Shown here: positions 23,456 to 31,923 of the stretch, one piece after another | How positions within the stretch are numbered: position 1 is the first letter of the stretch | Layout of the letters: each line of letters starts with the position of its first letter | NCBI RefSeq assembly: GCF_001682855.1 | Contig: NZ_MAQW01000029.1 | Span: 85,616-123,131, forward strand | Reading direction: 5' to 3' | Length of the DNA stretch: 37,516 nt | DNA from: Bacillus sp. FJAT-27264 | GTDB taxonomy: Bacteria > Bacillota > Bacilli > Paenibacillales > Paenibacillaceae | Translations under genes and position numbers: made by a program | The notes under the pieces: generated by a model | What the model was told of the DNA's origin: nothing | The model's input: only the letters and a program-made list of their open reading frames with translations | Database searches by the model: none

Positions 23456-25794
23456 TATTTTACCGGAGGCGAAGTTTCGGGCCTGTAATCGGCCGCAACC
23501 AGGACATCGACATGCCGGGCGGAACGCAGGATTTGCTTGGTCACATCACCCCGCAGCCATTTGCGAAACCATGAACGGCTCGATTGCCCGATGATGATCT
23601 GCGTGCTTTGAAGAGCCTGCGACCTCTCTAGCAGCAGAGCCGCCACGCGGCCACGCGCCGTACCCGGTATTATTTTGAAAATACCCCCGAGACTTTCCGT
23701 CAATTCCTTGAGTTTACGGATGCGCTCCTCCTGAGCCTCATTCCCCTGCTTGAATTCCTGAACATACGTAACGTACCAGCAAGCCTTAAGCCTATAAGCA
23801 ATTCGAAAGCCGCGGCGGATGAGCCGCTCAGCCTGATGTCCCAGGGTAACACAGACATAGATAGCTTCCTTGCGCCGCCAAGGCCCCCGCAGCGATCCGT
23901 CACGTTCCCAAGCCTCCAGACGTTCATCAACATCGTCGGCAATCTCCCGCAGAGCCAGCTCTCGCAGGGCGATCAGGTTGCCGATTTTGAAGAAATTCCC
24001 CAGCGCCTGATCCACCTTGGCCATATCATAAATCTTGCCCTCCTTCATCCGCTCTTGCAGCGCTCCGGGCGTCACATCAATCAGCTCTACTTCACTGGCT
24101 TGTTGAAGAATGCTATCGGGCACTGTCTCCCTTACCCGGACGCCCGTGATTTGCTCAATAGAATCATTCAGACTCTCCAGATGCTGTACATTTACGGTTG
24201 AAATAACCGAAATCCCTGCATCCAACAATTCTATTACGTCCATGTACCGCTTTTTTAGTTTGCTGCCCGGCACATTAGTATGCGCCAGCTCATCCACCAA
24301 CACTACTTCAGGGTTACGCCGGATGATCGACTCCGTGTCCATTTCCTCCAGTACCGTTCCCCTATAATCCATGCGTAGGCGCGGAACAGACTCCAGATCG
24401 GCGACCTGAGCCAGCGTTTCCTTGCGGCCATGGGTTTCCAGCAGCCCGATAACAACATCGATTCCTCTCTTTAGAAGGTCATTTCCCTCGCGCAGCATTT
24501 TGTAGGTTTTCCCTACACCCGGGGCCGCGCCAATGTACACCTTGAAGGTACCACGCCGAAAGCCCTCGATTTTCTCCATCACTTCCTGATTGCTCAGTCT
24601 GTGGTAAGCTTGCGCCTCCTGCTCACTGCTGCGGCTCTGCCGGGTCGGAAGCACCCGCTCCCCCTCCACTTCCGCACGATCCGCCACAAAGAACACATCC
24701 ACATTGCGGATCTGCTTCAACAGTGTGCTCGCGATTGATCCTTTCCAAAAATCCTGCCACGCTGTTTGTTTAGAGTGGCCCATGACGATTCGGGTAACCT
24801 TGTTCTTCGTCGCGTACTGTACTAACAGAAGAGGAATTTCTCTCCTCGAACGGAAGGGAATCTCCTTGATGGAAGCGCCAATTTTATCGGTCAGCTTCCA
24901 TAACGAACGCTTAAAGGTGGCTGCATTGGAGGGCATAGCAAGCCCCTCCTTCCAGAATGACACCACTTCCAGTTCTGCATTCAGACGCTTGGCAATCTGC
25001 TGCCCCCGGCGGATATGAATCGAGCCATTCCAGTAATACTGTGCGGAGACCAATACCTTCTCAGCGATGCCTGCTCCGCCCTGAAGCCCCTGCTCCTCCC
25101 TATGCTTCTCCAAGGAGTGATTCACATCCTCAGCCACAAGGCGGAGGGCCAGCTCCCGCAGCTTACCCAGATTGCCTTTATTGAACAGGTGAGTGCTGGC
25201 TTCCCCGCCCAGATGGCCCTCGGACAAGCGCTGGAGAATCTTCTCTGGGGTCACATCCACAAGTACCAGTTCATCGGCCAGAGCAAGTACATTCACCGGA
25301 ACAAAATGTTCCACCTTCATCCCTGTCCATTGCCGGGCCAGCTCTGCGGCTCCCTCCACTTCATAGACATTCACTGTGGTGATGACACTGATGCCATGGC
25401 TCAGCAGGAACTGGATATCCTCCAGTCGCCCTGCCCGCTCGGCTCCCTCCCGGTTCCGATGTGCCGCGCCATCCGTTAGCACAACCTCCGGGTTACGCTG
25501 CAAGATGGCTTCCATGTCCAGATCCTTCTTCTCTATCCCCTTCTTGTGCCAGTGGATGCTCGGGATCCGCTCCAGATCGCGGAGCTGATCCAGCGTCTCC
25601 GGACTTTGATGGGTGGAGACCGCACAGGTCACCACATCTATGCCCTGCGCTCTGAGCATCTGCCCCTCGCGCAGCATCTGATACGTCTTGCCCGAACCGC
25701 TTGCCGGGCCGATATAAATTTTCAAACGGCCACGATGCAGCTCATATAAGGACAACAGCAGCTCCTCTGGTGTTTTTCTCCGGAATGTTCCCAT
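23455..25794 (-). CDS. kdpD: Kinase-less KdpD-like protein with two tandem KdpD-N/USP modules
   Basis: This 779-aa soluble protein is built from two copies of the KdpD sensor module with a period of about 393 residues. Each copy has a KdpD N-terminal P-loop domain and a universal-stress-protein domain. Copy 2 is canonical: GAAPGVGKTYKMLREG (about 422-437), VVLVDELAHTN and NVQHLESLND. Copy 1 keeps the P-loop (GPASGSGKTYQML) but its Walker B reads VVLTDGAAHRN and its HLESLN motif is NVYEVEGA, so it may not hydrolyse ATP. There is no DUF4118, GAF or histidine kinase domain, and no kdpE gene. The ATG at 25794 has GGGAGAGG six bases upstream. It is the last gene of the operon. USP domains of KdpD can bind c-di-AMP in S. 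aureus; the motif is not clearly kept here. Confidence 0.93.
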   Translation of the reverse strand: MGTFRRKTPEELLLSLYELHRGRLKIYIGPASGSGKTYQMLREGQMLRAQGIDVVTCAVSTHQSPETLDQLRDLERIPSIHWHKKGIEKKDLDMEAILQRNPEVVLTDGAAHRNREGAERAGRLEDIQFLLSHGISVITTVNVYEVEGAAELARQWTGMKVEHFVPVNVLALADELVLVDVTPEKILQRLSEGHLGGEASTHLFNKGNLGKLRELALRLVAEDVNHSLEKHREEQGLQGGAGIAEKVLVSAQYYWNGSIHIRRGQQIAKRLNAELEVVSFWKEGLAMPSNAATFKRSLWKLTDKIGASIKEIPFRSRREIPLLLVQYATKNKVTRIVMGHSKQTAWQDFWKGSIASTLLKQIRNVDVFFVADRAEVEGERVLPTRQSRSSEQEAQAYHRLSNQEVMEKIEGFRRGTFKVYIGAAPGVGKTYKMLREGNDLLKRGIDVVIGLLETHGRKETLAQVADLESVPRLRMDYRGTVLEEMDTESIIRRNPEVVLVDELAHTNVPGSKLKKRYMDVIELLDAGISVISTVNVQHLESLNDSIEQITGVRVRETVPDSILQQASEVELIDVTPGALQERMKEGKIYDMAKVDQALGNFFKIGNLIALRELALREIADDVDERLEAWERDGSLRGPWRRKEAIYVCVTLGHQAERLIRRGFRIAYRLKACWYVTYVQEFKQGNEAQEERIRKLKELTESLGGIFKIIPGTARGRVAALLLERSQALQSTQIIIGQSSRSWFRKWLRGDVTKQILRSARHVDVLVAADYRPETSPPVK

Positions 25795-25875
25795 GCAGAT
25801 CCTCTCCCTTGCATAGCACAAGCACCCCAGCCCAATTACAGACCTCGGGCAGGGATGCTGACTTCTGACTTCACT

Positions 25876-26454
25876 CTATGGCTTCATCACTTTCTGCACA
25901 TCCAAATTCAGTTCGAGCACGTTCACACGTTCTTCGCCGAACAATCCCAAATCACGTCCTTGTGTATGCGCGGTTACGAGCCGCTCCAGCTCCGCCGCCG
26001 GAATTCCCGTCAGCTTGCTAATTCGCGGAATCTGTACAGCCGCCGAAGCCGGGGAGATGTGGGGATCAAGCCCTGATCCCGAGTTGGTCACTAAATCCAC
26101 AGGCAGCTTGTTCAAGGCAACCTCGGGGTTGTCTTTCTGCCACTGTGCGATGAAATCCTTCGTACGCTTTAGCATATCCGGGTTGGAGGGCCCGTAGTTG
26201 TTCGAGCCGGAAGCCTCGGCTTTATACTCGATGCTCGACACCCGGCTATGGAACAGGCGTGGGTCTGTAAAGTTCTGCCCGATCAGTTCCGAGCCAACAA
26301 CGACGCCAGCTTCATTTTTAATCAAACTACCGTTAGCTTGGGAAGGCATGAGCACCTGGGCAATAGCTGTTGTAGCCAGCGGATACACTCCCCCGCATAG
26401 TACAATGAATACCAGAGCAAGCCGCACAATGATAAAGAAATTAGAGTTTTTCAT
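25876..26454 (-). CDS. kdpC: Potassium-transporting ATPase subunit KdpC
   Basis: This 192-aa subunit has one N-terminal membrane helix (FIIVRLALVFIVLCGGVYPLATTAI) and an extracellular domain with the family motifs ANGSLI, GSELIGQNF and FHSRVSS, then SNYGPSN-like SNNYGPSNPDML and SGSGLDPHISPASA. KdpC sits beside KdpA and helps potassium binding in the KdpFABC complex. The length is normal. GGTGAGG is five bases before the ATG, and 34 bases separate it from kdpB. Confidence 0.95.
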   Translation of the reverse strand: MKNSNFFIIVRLALVFIVLCGGVYPLATTAIAQVLMPSQANGSLIKNEAGVVVGSELIGQNFTDPRLFHSRVSSIEYKAEASGSNNYGPSNPDMLKRTKDFIAQWQKDNPEVALNKLPVDLVTNSGSGLDPHISPASAAVQIPRISKLTGIPAAELERLVTAHTQGRDLGLFGEERVNVLELNLDVQKVMKP

Positions 26455-26488
26455 GACATCCTCACCCTTTTCCTGTTTTAATCAGTCG

Positions 26489-28522
26489 TTAGATCCACAG
26501 GCTTACAATCATATCAATCAGCTTAATGCCTACGAACGGTACAACCACGCCGCCGAAGCCGTAGATAAACAGATTGCGGCCGAGTAGTCTGGACGAGCTC
26601 ATTGGTTTGTACGACACCCCCCGCATAGCAAGGGGAATCAGCAGCGGAATGATGATCGCATTGAAGATCAGTGCAGAGATAATGGCCGAGCTTGGCGAGC
26701 CAAGTCCCATGACATTAAGGACCTCCATCTCTGGGATTGCCAGGGTAAACATGGCCGGAATAATGGCAAAATACTTGGCGATATCGTTCGCGATACTGAA
26801 CGTCGTCAACGCCCCGCGTGTCATCAGCAGTTGCTTCCCAATCGCCACCACCTCAATAATCTTGGAAGGATCGGAATCCAAATCGACCATATTAGCCGCT
26901 TCTTTAGCTGCTGTAGTGCCGCTGTTCATCGCCAGCCCAACATCCGCTTGGGCCAGTGCGGGCGCATCATTCGTACCGTCACCAGTCATAGCCACCAATT
27001 TTCCTTGTGCCTGTTCACGGCGAATCACCTCAATTTTATCCTCCGGTGTGCTCTCGGCAATAAAATCATCCACTCCGGCTTCACGGGCAATGGTGGCAGC
27101 GGTCAGAGGATTATCACCAGTACACATAATTGTCTTAATCCCCATCTGCCGTAGCTCTTCGAACCGTTCCTTCATGCCGGGCTTGACGGTGTCTTTCAAG
27201 TAAATGAGTCCATAGATACGGTTATCAACGGCAACTGCAAGGGGAGTGCCCCCCAGCCGGGCAATGTCATCGGAACGGCTGTCCAGGTCGCCCGGAATCT
27301 GTCCCCCCTTCGACAATACCCATTTTTTCACGGAATCCACGGCTCCCTTGCGCACACTGCGTCCGTCACGAAGATCGATACCACTCATCCGGGTCTCTGC
27401 CTTGAATTCCACAAATTCGCCGCCGTCTCCAAGACTGCTGTCATAGCTGCGTTCCAGCTTCTTGGCGAGTTCAATCACAGACCGTCCCTCAGGTGTCTCG
27501 TCCTTCAAGGAGCTGATCGCGGCCCATGCCGTTAGATCCGATTCGGTCTCTTGACCCACCGGCACAAATTCACTCGCCATCCGGTTCCCGAAGGTAATGG
27601 TTCCAGTCTTATCCAGGATCATCGTATTGATGTCTCCGGCAGCCTCCACCGCTTTACCGGACATAGCCAGCACGTTGAACTGGGTGACCCGGTCCATGCC
27701 CGCTATGCCGATTGCAGAGAGCAGTCCGCCAATTGTTGTCGGGATCAGACAGACCAGCAGAGCAATCATGACCGGAATATCAAGCGCAATACCCAAATAT
27801 CCGGCAATCGGCCGCAGGGTAACGACAACGATCAGAAAGATAATCGTCAAGCTGATTAAGAGAGTGTTCAGCGCAATCTCGTTCGGCGTCTTCTGCCGTT
27901 TCGCCCCTTCTACAAGGGAAATCATCCGGTCCAGGAACGATTCGCCGGGATCACTCGTAATCCGCACCTTGATCTCATCACTGACGACCCGGGTGCCTCC
28001 GGTCACGGAGCCAAAATCGCCTCCTGCTTCCTTGATAACCGGTGCCGACTCACCGGTAATGGCCGATTCATCCACTGAAGCCAATCCCTCAATCACCTCA
28101 CCGTCACCCGGGATTAGTTCCCCTTGGCTGACGACCACGATATCACCTTTACGCAGCTCAGAGGAAGAAACAGTCTTTATTGTCGTTCCGACCAGTTTAT
28201 TAGCTGTAATATCCTGTTTGGTCTTCTTCAGCGAATCGGCCTGGGCCTTCCCGCGACCCTCGGCAAGCGCTTCGGCAAAATTAGCGAACAGAACGGTAAA
28301 GAGCAAAATGCAGAATACCGTAATGTTAAAACCTATCGACTGCTCAGCATGAAAGTATCCGGGTGCCAGCACCATAAGCAGAACGATGATGGTACCAATC
28401 TCGACTACGAACATTACCGGATTCTTCAGCAGAGTCACCGGGTTCAGCTTCACAAAACTATCTTTCACAGCGCTGAGGAGTATCGGTCCGGTCAGCAGCT
28501 TTTTTCTTTTGGCAGTACTCAT
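26489..28522 (-). CDS. kdpB: Potassium-transporting P-type ATPase subunit KdpB
   Basis: This 677-aa catalytic subunit of the high-affinity potassium pump has all the P-type ATPase signatures. They include the phosphorylated Asp304 in ILDKTGTITFGNR, the actuator TGES near 156-159, the hinge MTGDGTNDAPALAQADVG and the membrane CLIPTTIGG segment with Pro261. TGES is also the serine that is phosphorylated to inhibit the pump in E. coli. It is complete and in frame, with 60 bases between it and kdpA. It works in the cytoplasmic membrane with KdpA, KdpC and KdpF. Confidence 0.97.
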   Translation of the reverse strand: MSTAKRKKLLTGPILLSAVKDSFVKLNPVTLLKNPVMFVVEIGTIIVLLMVLAPGYFHAEQSIGFNITVFCILLFTVLFANFAEALAEGRGKAQADSLKKTKQDITANKLVGTTIKTVSSSELRKGDIVVVSQGELIPGDGEVIEGLASVDESAITGESAPVIKEAGGDFGSVTGGTRVVSDEIKVRITSDPGESFLDRMISLVEGAKRQKTPNEIALNTLLISLTIIFLIVVVTLRPIAGYLGIALDIPVMIALLVCLIPTTIGGLLSAIGIAGMDRVTQFNVLAMSGKAVEAAGDINTMILDKTGTITFGNRMASEFVPVGQETESDLTAWAAISSLKDETPEGRSVIELAKKLERSYDSSLGDGGEFVEFKAETRMSGIDLRDGRSVRKGAVDSVKKWVLSKGGQIPGDLDSRSDDIARLGGTPLAVAVDNRIYGLIYLKDTVKPGMKERFEELRQMGIKTIMCTGDNPLTAATIAREAGVDDFIAESTPEDKIEVIRREQAQGKLVAMTGDGTNDAPALAQADVGLAMNSGTTAAKEAANMVDLDSDPSKIIEVVAIGKQLLMTRGALTTFSIANDIAKYFAIIPAMFTLAIPEMEVLNVMGLGSPSSAIISALIFNAIIIPLLIPLAMRGVSYKPMSSSRLLGRNLFIYGFGGVVVPFVGIKLIDMIVSLWI

Positions 28523-28582
28523 CTTGTTCGCCCTCTCTTTCTAAGCTTTGCTTAAGCAAAGCTTGCCATGAACAGCCACTAC

Positions 28583-30259
28583 TTACCGCAAAGTCAAGTA
28601 CTCGGCAACCGGCCCCAGCACAATGACTGGCAAAAAGGTCAGCGCACCGATGATCAGCACAGTACCGATCAGAATACCAGTGAACAAGCCGTTGTCTGTG
28701 CGGAAGGTTCCAGTAGTCTCCGGCACGGTGTTCTTGCGGAGCAAGGACCCGGCAACCGCCAGCATAGCGATCACGGAGACATATCGGCCCAGCAGCATGA
28801 CGATCCCGGTCGTTATATTCCAGAAGGAGGTATTATCCGCCAGTCCCTCAAAGCCGGAGCCGTTATTGGCGGCCGAGGAGACATATTCATATAACACTTG
28901 AGTCATCCCGTGAAAGCCCGGATTGGTAATTGAACCTTTGCCGAGCTCTGTCAGGAAGGCCCCCGCGGTCGGTACCAGGATAATGAGCGGGTGAATCAGG
29001 ATCGCAATGGCGATCAGCTTCATCTCACTGGCTTCGATCTTCCTTCCGAGGAATTCCGGGGTTCTGCCGACCATAAGTCCGCACAGGAAGACACCCATAA
29101 TTGCGTACATCAGCATATTGATCAGCCCGACACCCTTGCCGCCAAACACATTGTTCAGCATCATAAGCGCCAGCGGCGTAATCTCACCCAGCGGTGTCAG
29201 CGTGTCATGCATATTGTTCACACTGCCTGTGGTCGCTGCGGTTGTGACCGTAGTGAACAGGGAGGACTGTGGAATTCCGAAGCGAACCTCCTTGCCTTCC
29301 ATGCTGCCCTGTGAGGATTCGATGCCCAAAGCATTGATCGCCGGATTCCCACGGGTTTCCGCATAATAGTTCAGCCCCAGCAGCAGTATGAAGAGCGTCA
29401 TCATCGCGGTGAAAATCACCCAGCCCTGGCGTTTGTTCTTCGCAAACAAGCCATACGTGTATGGAAGCGCTGCGGGCAGCATCCACATCGAGAGAATCTC
29501 CAGCACATTCGTAAGCGGGCTTGGATTCTCGAACGGATGCGCCGAGTTGGCCCCGAAGAATCCGCCGCCATTCGTTCCGAGATGCTTGATCGATTCCAGT
29601 GAAGCCACTGGTCCTATTGCAATGTGTTGCGCCTGGCCCTCAAGTGTAGTGACCTCAAGCGTCGGCTTGAGCGTTTGCGGCACATGCAGACCTACCATAA
29701 TCAGCGTTATCAGCAATGCCAGCGGCAGAAAGATCCGCACATGTGCTTTTACAAAGTCTTCAAAAAAGTTCCCCACCGATTTCTGCCCGGTGATCCCTCT
29801 GACAAACGCTATCGCCACGGAAAAGCCGCTGGCGGCAGAGGTGAACATCATCATCGTAATTACTGCCATTTGCGAGAAATAGGACAATCCCGTCTCCCCG
29901 CTGTAATGCTGCAGGTTCGTGTTAGTCATAAAACTGATGACGGTATTGAACGTGAGCGTCTGTTCCATATCAGAAATCCCGTTCGGATTAAGCGGTAGTC
30001 CCCGCTGTACTCGTAGAATGATATAACTGAAGGCAACCAGTACGATATTGGTCAAAATAAAGCTTAGCGCATATTTCTTCCAGGACATCCCTTCCCGTTG
30101 CTTCAGCCCGATCAGACGGTAGATGCCATTCTCTGTACGCCCAAACCATTTATCTGTGCGATTCGGCTCACCCGAAAATACATGATACACATAGGTGCCC
30201 ACTGGCTTCACCAGGAGCAGCAGAATTACGATAACTACGACCATTTGCACAATGCCCAT
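28583..30259 (-). CDS. kdpA: Potassium-transporting ATPase subunit KdpA
   Basis: This 558-aa subunit forms the potassium channel-like pore of the Kdp complex, with about ten membrane helices. The pore loops are visible as NTVISFMTNTNLQHYSGE, then HLGTNGGGFFGANSAHPFENP, and further on NNVFGGKGVGLINM and YEYVSSAANNGSGFEGL, matching the four selectivity-filter repeats of the KdpA/KtrB superfamily. AAGGAGGG lies six bases before the ATG. The gene follows kdpF by 58 bases and is complete. Confidence 0.97.
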   Translation of the reverse strand: MGIVQMVVVIVILLLLVKPVGTYVYHVFSGEPNRTDKWFGRTENGIYRLIGLKQREGMSWKKYALSFILTNIVLVAFSYIILRVQRGLPLNPNGISDMEQTLTFNTVISFMTNTNLQHYSGETGLSYFSQMAVITMMMFTSAASGFSVAIAFVRGITGQKSVGNFFEDFVKAHVRIFLPLALLITLIMVGLHVPQTLKPTLEVTTLEGQAQHIAIGPVASLESIKHLGTNGGGFFGANSAHPFENPSPLTNVLEILSMWMLPAALPYTYGLFAKNKRQGWVIFTAMMTLFILLLGLNYYAETRGNPAINALGIESSQGSMEGKEVRFGIPQSSLFTTVTTAATTGSVNNMHDTLTPLGEITPLALMMLNNVFGGKGVGLINMLMYAIMGVFLCGLMVGRTPEFLGRKIEASEMKLIAIAILIHPLIILVPTAGAFLTELGKGSITNPGFHGMTQVLYEYVSSAANNGSGFEGLADNTSFWNITTGIVMLLGRYVSVIAMLAVAGSLLRKNTVPETTGTFRTDNGLFTGILIGTVLIIGALTFLPVIVLGPVAEYLTLR

Positions 30260-30317
30260 GAATGTCCCTCCTTAGCAAGACTTCTATTTCTGTTGTCATT
30301 CCTTGCATTAGATGTAG

Positions 30318-30395
30318 CTAAAATTTCTCCGGGTGAATCAGCGCATATACCAGATAGATGAACAGCAGCAAGGTAACCACAATAATTAAAATCAC
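30318..30395 (-). CDS. kdpF: KdpF, small stabilising subunit of the Kdp ATPase
   Basis: This 25-aa peptide starts at a GTG at 30395 and is almost one membrane helix, with IVVTLLLFIYLVYALIHPEKF at its C-terminal part (residues 5-25). The ending YLVYALxxPEKF is the hallmark of KdpF, which stabilises the KdpABC complex. Its GTG start overlaps the TGA stop of an upstream 36-aa gene (GTGA). Confidence 0.88.
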   Translation of the reverse strand: MILIIVVTLLLFIYLVYALIHPEKF

Positions 30396-30502
30396 CGCTC
30401 GTTCCCCCCTGCATCCCGGGCTACATTCGAACACCATTGTACAAATCCATAGAATAAGCCGTACGTAACGGCCAGCGCAGCAATCATATACAGGTCCAGC
30501 AT
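30392..30502 (-). CDS. Small unknown membrane peptide, 36 aa
   Basis: The ORF runs MLDLYMIAALAVTYGLFYGF and continues VQWCSNVARDAGGNER. One membrane helix (about residues 4-23) is followed by a short charged tail with one cysteine. The ATG at 30502 has AAAGGGG about ten bases upstream. The stop overlaps the kdpF GTG by four bases, so its translation is probably coupled to KdpF. I do not recognise the family. The position suggests a partner or regulator of the Kdp complex. Confidence 0.6.
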   Translation of the reverse strand: MLDLYMIAALAVTYGLFYGFVQWCSNVARDAGGNER

Positions 30503-30520
30503 CGTTTCCAGCCCCTTTGT

Positions 30521-30940
30521 TTATCCCTGATCAAGGGATGATTTATCCGCCAAAAAAACGGCATCCCCGCTGTGGGAATAGATGACATAACTTGCACCCA
30601 GTCTTTTATAGACCAATCTGGGGTTCAAGGATGATGTGATTACAATTATGGGCTGGGTGGTCCAGGCCCGGCACATCTGGATATAACGGCAACACAGCGT
30701 GAAGCTGCTCTCGAACAGATAGACGCGGCCTACAGGAAAAGATGGACGAAACCACGTTTTCTGGTGACGGGTATCTACAAGAATAGTGTTCTCAACTCCC
30801 AGTTCCTCTAAACGCTCCTTCTCCTCCTGATTGTTCGTCAACCCTGCTACCCGGATGCCTCTAAATTTTAAAATCTTGATAAAATGCTCTCCGGCCTTTG
30901 TCGGTGCGCATACCAGCACATATTCTATCTGATCCGCCAT
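30521..30940 (-). CDS. Unknown kdp-associated protein with Rossmann-like fold, 139 aa
   Basis: This soluble protein opens with EYVLVCAPTKAGEHFIKILKF, a strand-loop-helix like the start of a nucleotide-binding Rossmann or RCK-type fold. It continues RVAGLTNNQEEKERLEELGVENTILVD, which resembles the second strand and the 'distance from start to end' logic of TrkA-N/NAD-binding domains. The glycine pattern is weak, so nucleotide binding is uncertain. I chose the ATG at 30940 because AGGAGGGG lies nine bases upstream; the ORF extends to 31018 in frame without a site. It is the first gene after the c-di-AMP riboswitch, and 18 bases before the 36-aa gene. Confidence 0.72.
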   Translation of the reverse strand: MADQIEYVLVCAPTKAGEHFIKILKFRGIRVAGLTNNQEEKERLEELGVENTILVDTRHQKTWFRPSFPVGRVYLFESSFTLCCRYIQMCRAWTTQPIIVITSSLNPRLVYKRLGASYVIYSHSGDAVFLADKSSLDQG

Positions 30941-31025
30941 ATCTCTTATCCCCTCCTGCTCTAGTACAACAACAAGGAGGCAACGAAAATCTCCGAAAGG
31001 ATCATGACCTATCGTCATTTTCGGG

Positions 31026-31060
31026 CACAGCCATCTGTGGCTGTGTCACGTCACCAGACG
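31026..31060 (-). other. Two hairpins in the kdp leader after the terminator
   Basis: CACAGCCA (31026-31033) pairs perfectly with TGGCTGTG (31038-31045). Just beside it ACGTC (31048-31052) pairs with GACGT (31057-31061). Neither is followed by a T-run. They lie between the riboswitch terminator and the first coding gene, and their role is unknown. Confidence 0.45.
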
Positions 31061-31095
31061 TTGCCTTACAAGCGTTTTGCTTATAAAAGCACAGC

Positions 31096-31123
31096 AAAAA
31101 ACCACAAAGGATCTCCTCTGTGG
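31096..31123 (-). terminator. Intrinsic terminator of the c-di-AMP riboswitch
   Basis: On the minus strand CCACAGAGGA (31114-31123) pairs with TCCTTTGTGG (31102-31111), one G-U pair aside, and is followed by six T (31096-31101). It begins only three bases after the aptamer's closing stem, the usual position for the expression platform of this riboswitch. Confidence 0.85.
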
Positions 31124-31125
31124 CT

Positions 31126-31325
31126 CGCTAACGGTCACATTGCACTCATCCTCTCTACATACGCTTACGAGGTTAGCTGTCGGATTCGGGCGGTGAGAGT
31201 CGCCCTACCCGTACAGATGCACACTTGACGCATCCATACAGGATTCACCCCATAACCGGCTCCGACTCTCACATCGGCTGCCGATTGTTGGTTCCCCCGC
31301 TTTCCTTGACGGAAATTAAGCGGAT
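31126..31325 (-). promoter_or_regulatory. c-di-AMP riboswitch (ydaO/yuaA class)
   Basis: On the minus strand I see the conserved blocks of the ydaO/yuaA aptamer in order. They are CGCTTAATTTCCG then GCGGGGGAACCA near the 5' end, GGGGTGAATCC in the middle, GGGTAGGGCGACTCTCAC, then CCCGAATCCG with CAGCTAACCTCGTAAGCG, and a closing TTAGCG that pairs with CGCT(T)AA. This class binds c-di-AMP and turns downstream genes off, often potassium or osmolyte transporters. Here it precedes the kdp operon, with a terminator right after it, so high c-di-AMP should stop kdp transcription. Confidence 0.93.
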
Positions 31326-31356
31326 CAACTATTCAGTTGTGGTTGAAACAGATGTA

Positions 31357-31386
31357 ATCATACTCTCACGCAGGAATTCTTGTAAA
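31357..31386 (-). promoter_or_regulatory. Vegetative promoter of the kdp operon
   Basis: On the minus strand TTTACA (31381-31386) and TATGAT (31357-31362) are 18 bases apart, giving a start near 31350, about 25 bases before the riboswitch aptamer. Confidence 0.6.
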
Positions 31387-31668
31387 ACGTCAAGGATGCC
31401 AAAATAATGCATAAAGAAAACCCTTTTCATATCAGGTAGCGCTTTCTTGATGTTCAATCTCTCTATTTCTCCTATTTTCACGGTTTTGTCACGATTATCG
31501 AAAATTTTAGATAGATCAGGATTCTTTTCCTCCAAAGGATGGAATTTCAGGTTTTTCGCCCGTTTTCCGTGCAAATATGAAAAACGGTGCTTGAGGAAGA
31601 TAGAGGCCTCATAACGGGCAATAAACTTGCTTTTAGTCCCCTTTCTCTCCCTTGGTTGCTGAAATTCC
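31387..31668. other. Intergenic between kdp promoter and plus-strand ORFs
   Basis: I see no supported gene. An 81-codon minus-strand reading frame (31329-31574, TTG start) runs through the kdp promoter and into the riboswitch, has no ribosome site at its start, and I do not accept it. Confidence 0.45.
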
Positions 31669-31923
31669 GTGGATAGACGTTCCTATGAAAGATTTTCTCT
31701 TTTTACAAAAGAAAGCGGTGCGGCGTATGATTCGGATTACGATTACCCCGCCCGAATCCGGCAGCTAACCTCTTTTGATACACATCCAGATCTTCTGGAC
31801 GCGGAAAGACTGAAGCGGTTGTGCTTTGGCGTATTATGCTGTGATGACGGAGGCCATAGCTATATTGTGGGTCTGCAAATCTTAGGAATCGTGGGATTCG
31901 AGGAGGATTCAACGTGGACATAG
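31669..31923 (+). CDS. Doubtful small ORF, 84 aa
   Basis: A GTG-started reading frame without a clear ribosome site overlaps the next gene by ten bases. The protein is acidic in its first half (ESGAAYDSDYDYPARIRQL) and ends SYIVGLQILGIVGFEEDSTWT with two adjacent cysteines (VLCCDD). I recognise no family. The codon pattern is coding-like, so a real but unusual start is possible. It could be the first gene of the 31669-32890 group or a decayed remnant. Confidence 0.35.
   Translation: MDRRSYERFSLFTKESGAAYDSDYDYPARIRQLTSFDTHPDLLDAERLKRLCFGVLCCDDGGHSYIVGLQILGIVGFEEDSTWT

Noticed and set aside
27597..28352. Plus-strand ORF of 251 codons
   Set aside because: It is antisense to kdpB and shows Ser/Ile-rich shadow composition.
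30521..31018. Longer form of the 139-aa kdp protein starting at 31018
   Set aside because: No ribosome site precedes 31018, whereas AGGAGGGG precedes the ATG at 30940.
31004..31407. Plus-strand ORFs across the kdp leader
   Set aside because: They are the reverse of the c-di-AMP riboswitch and its terminator; the RNA motif is clear.
31329..31574. Minus-strand ORF of 81 codons upstream of kdp
   Set aside because: It starts with TTG without a ribosome site and runs through the kdp promoter to the riboswitch edge. The promoter and riboswitch explain the sequence better.
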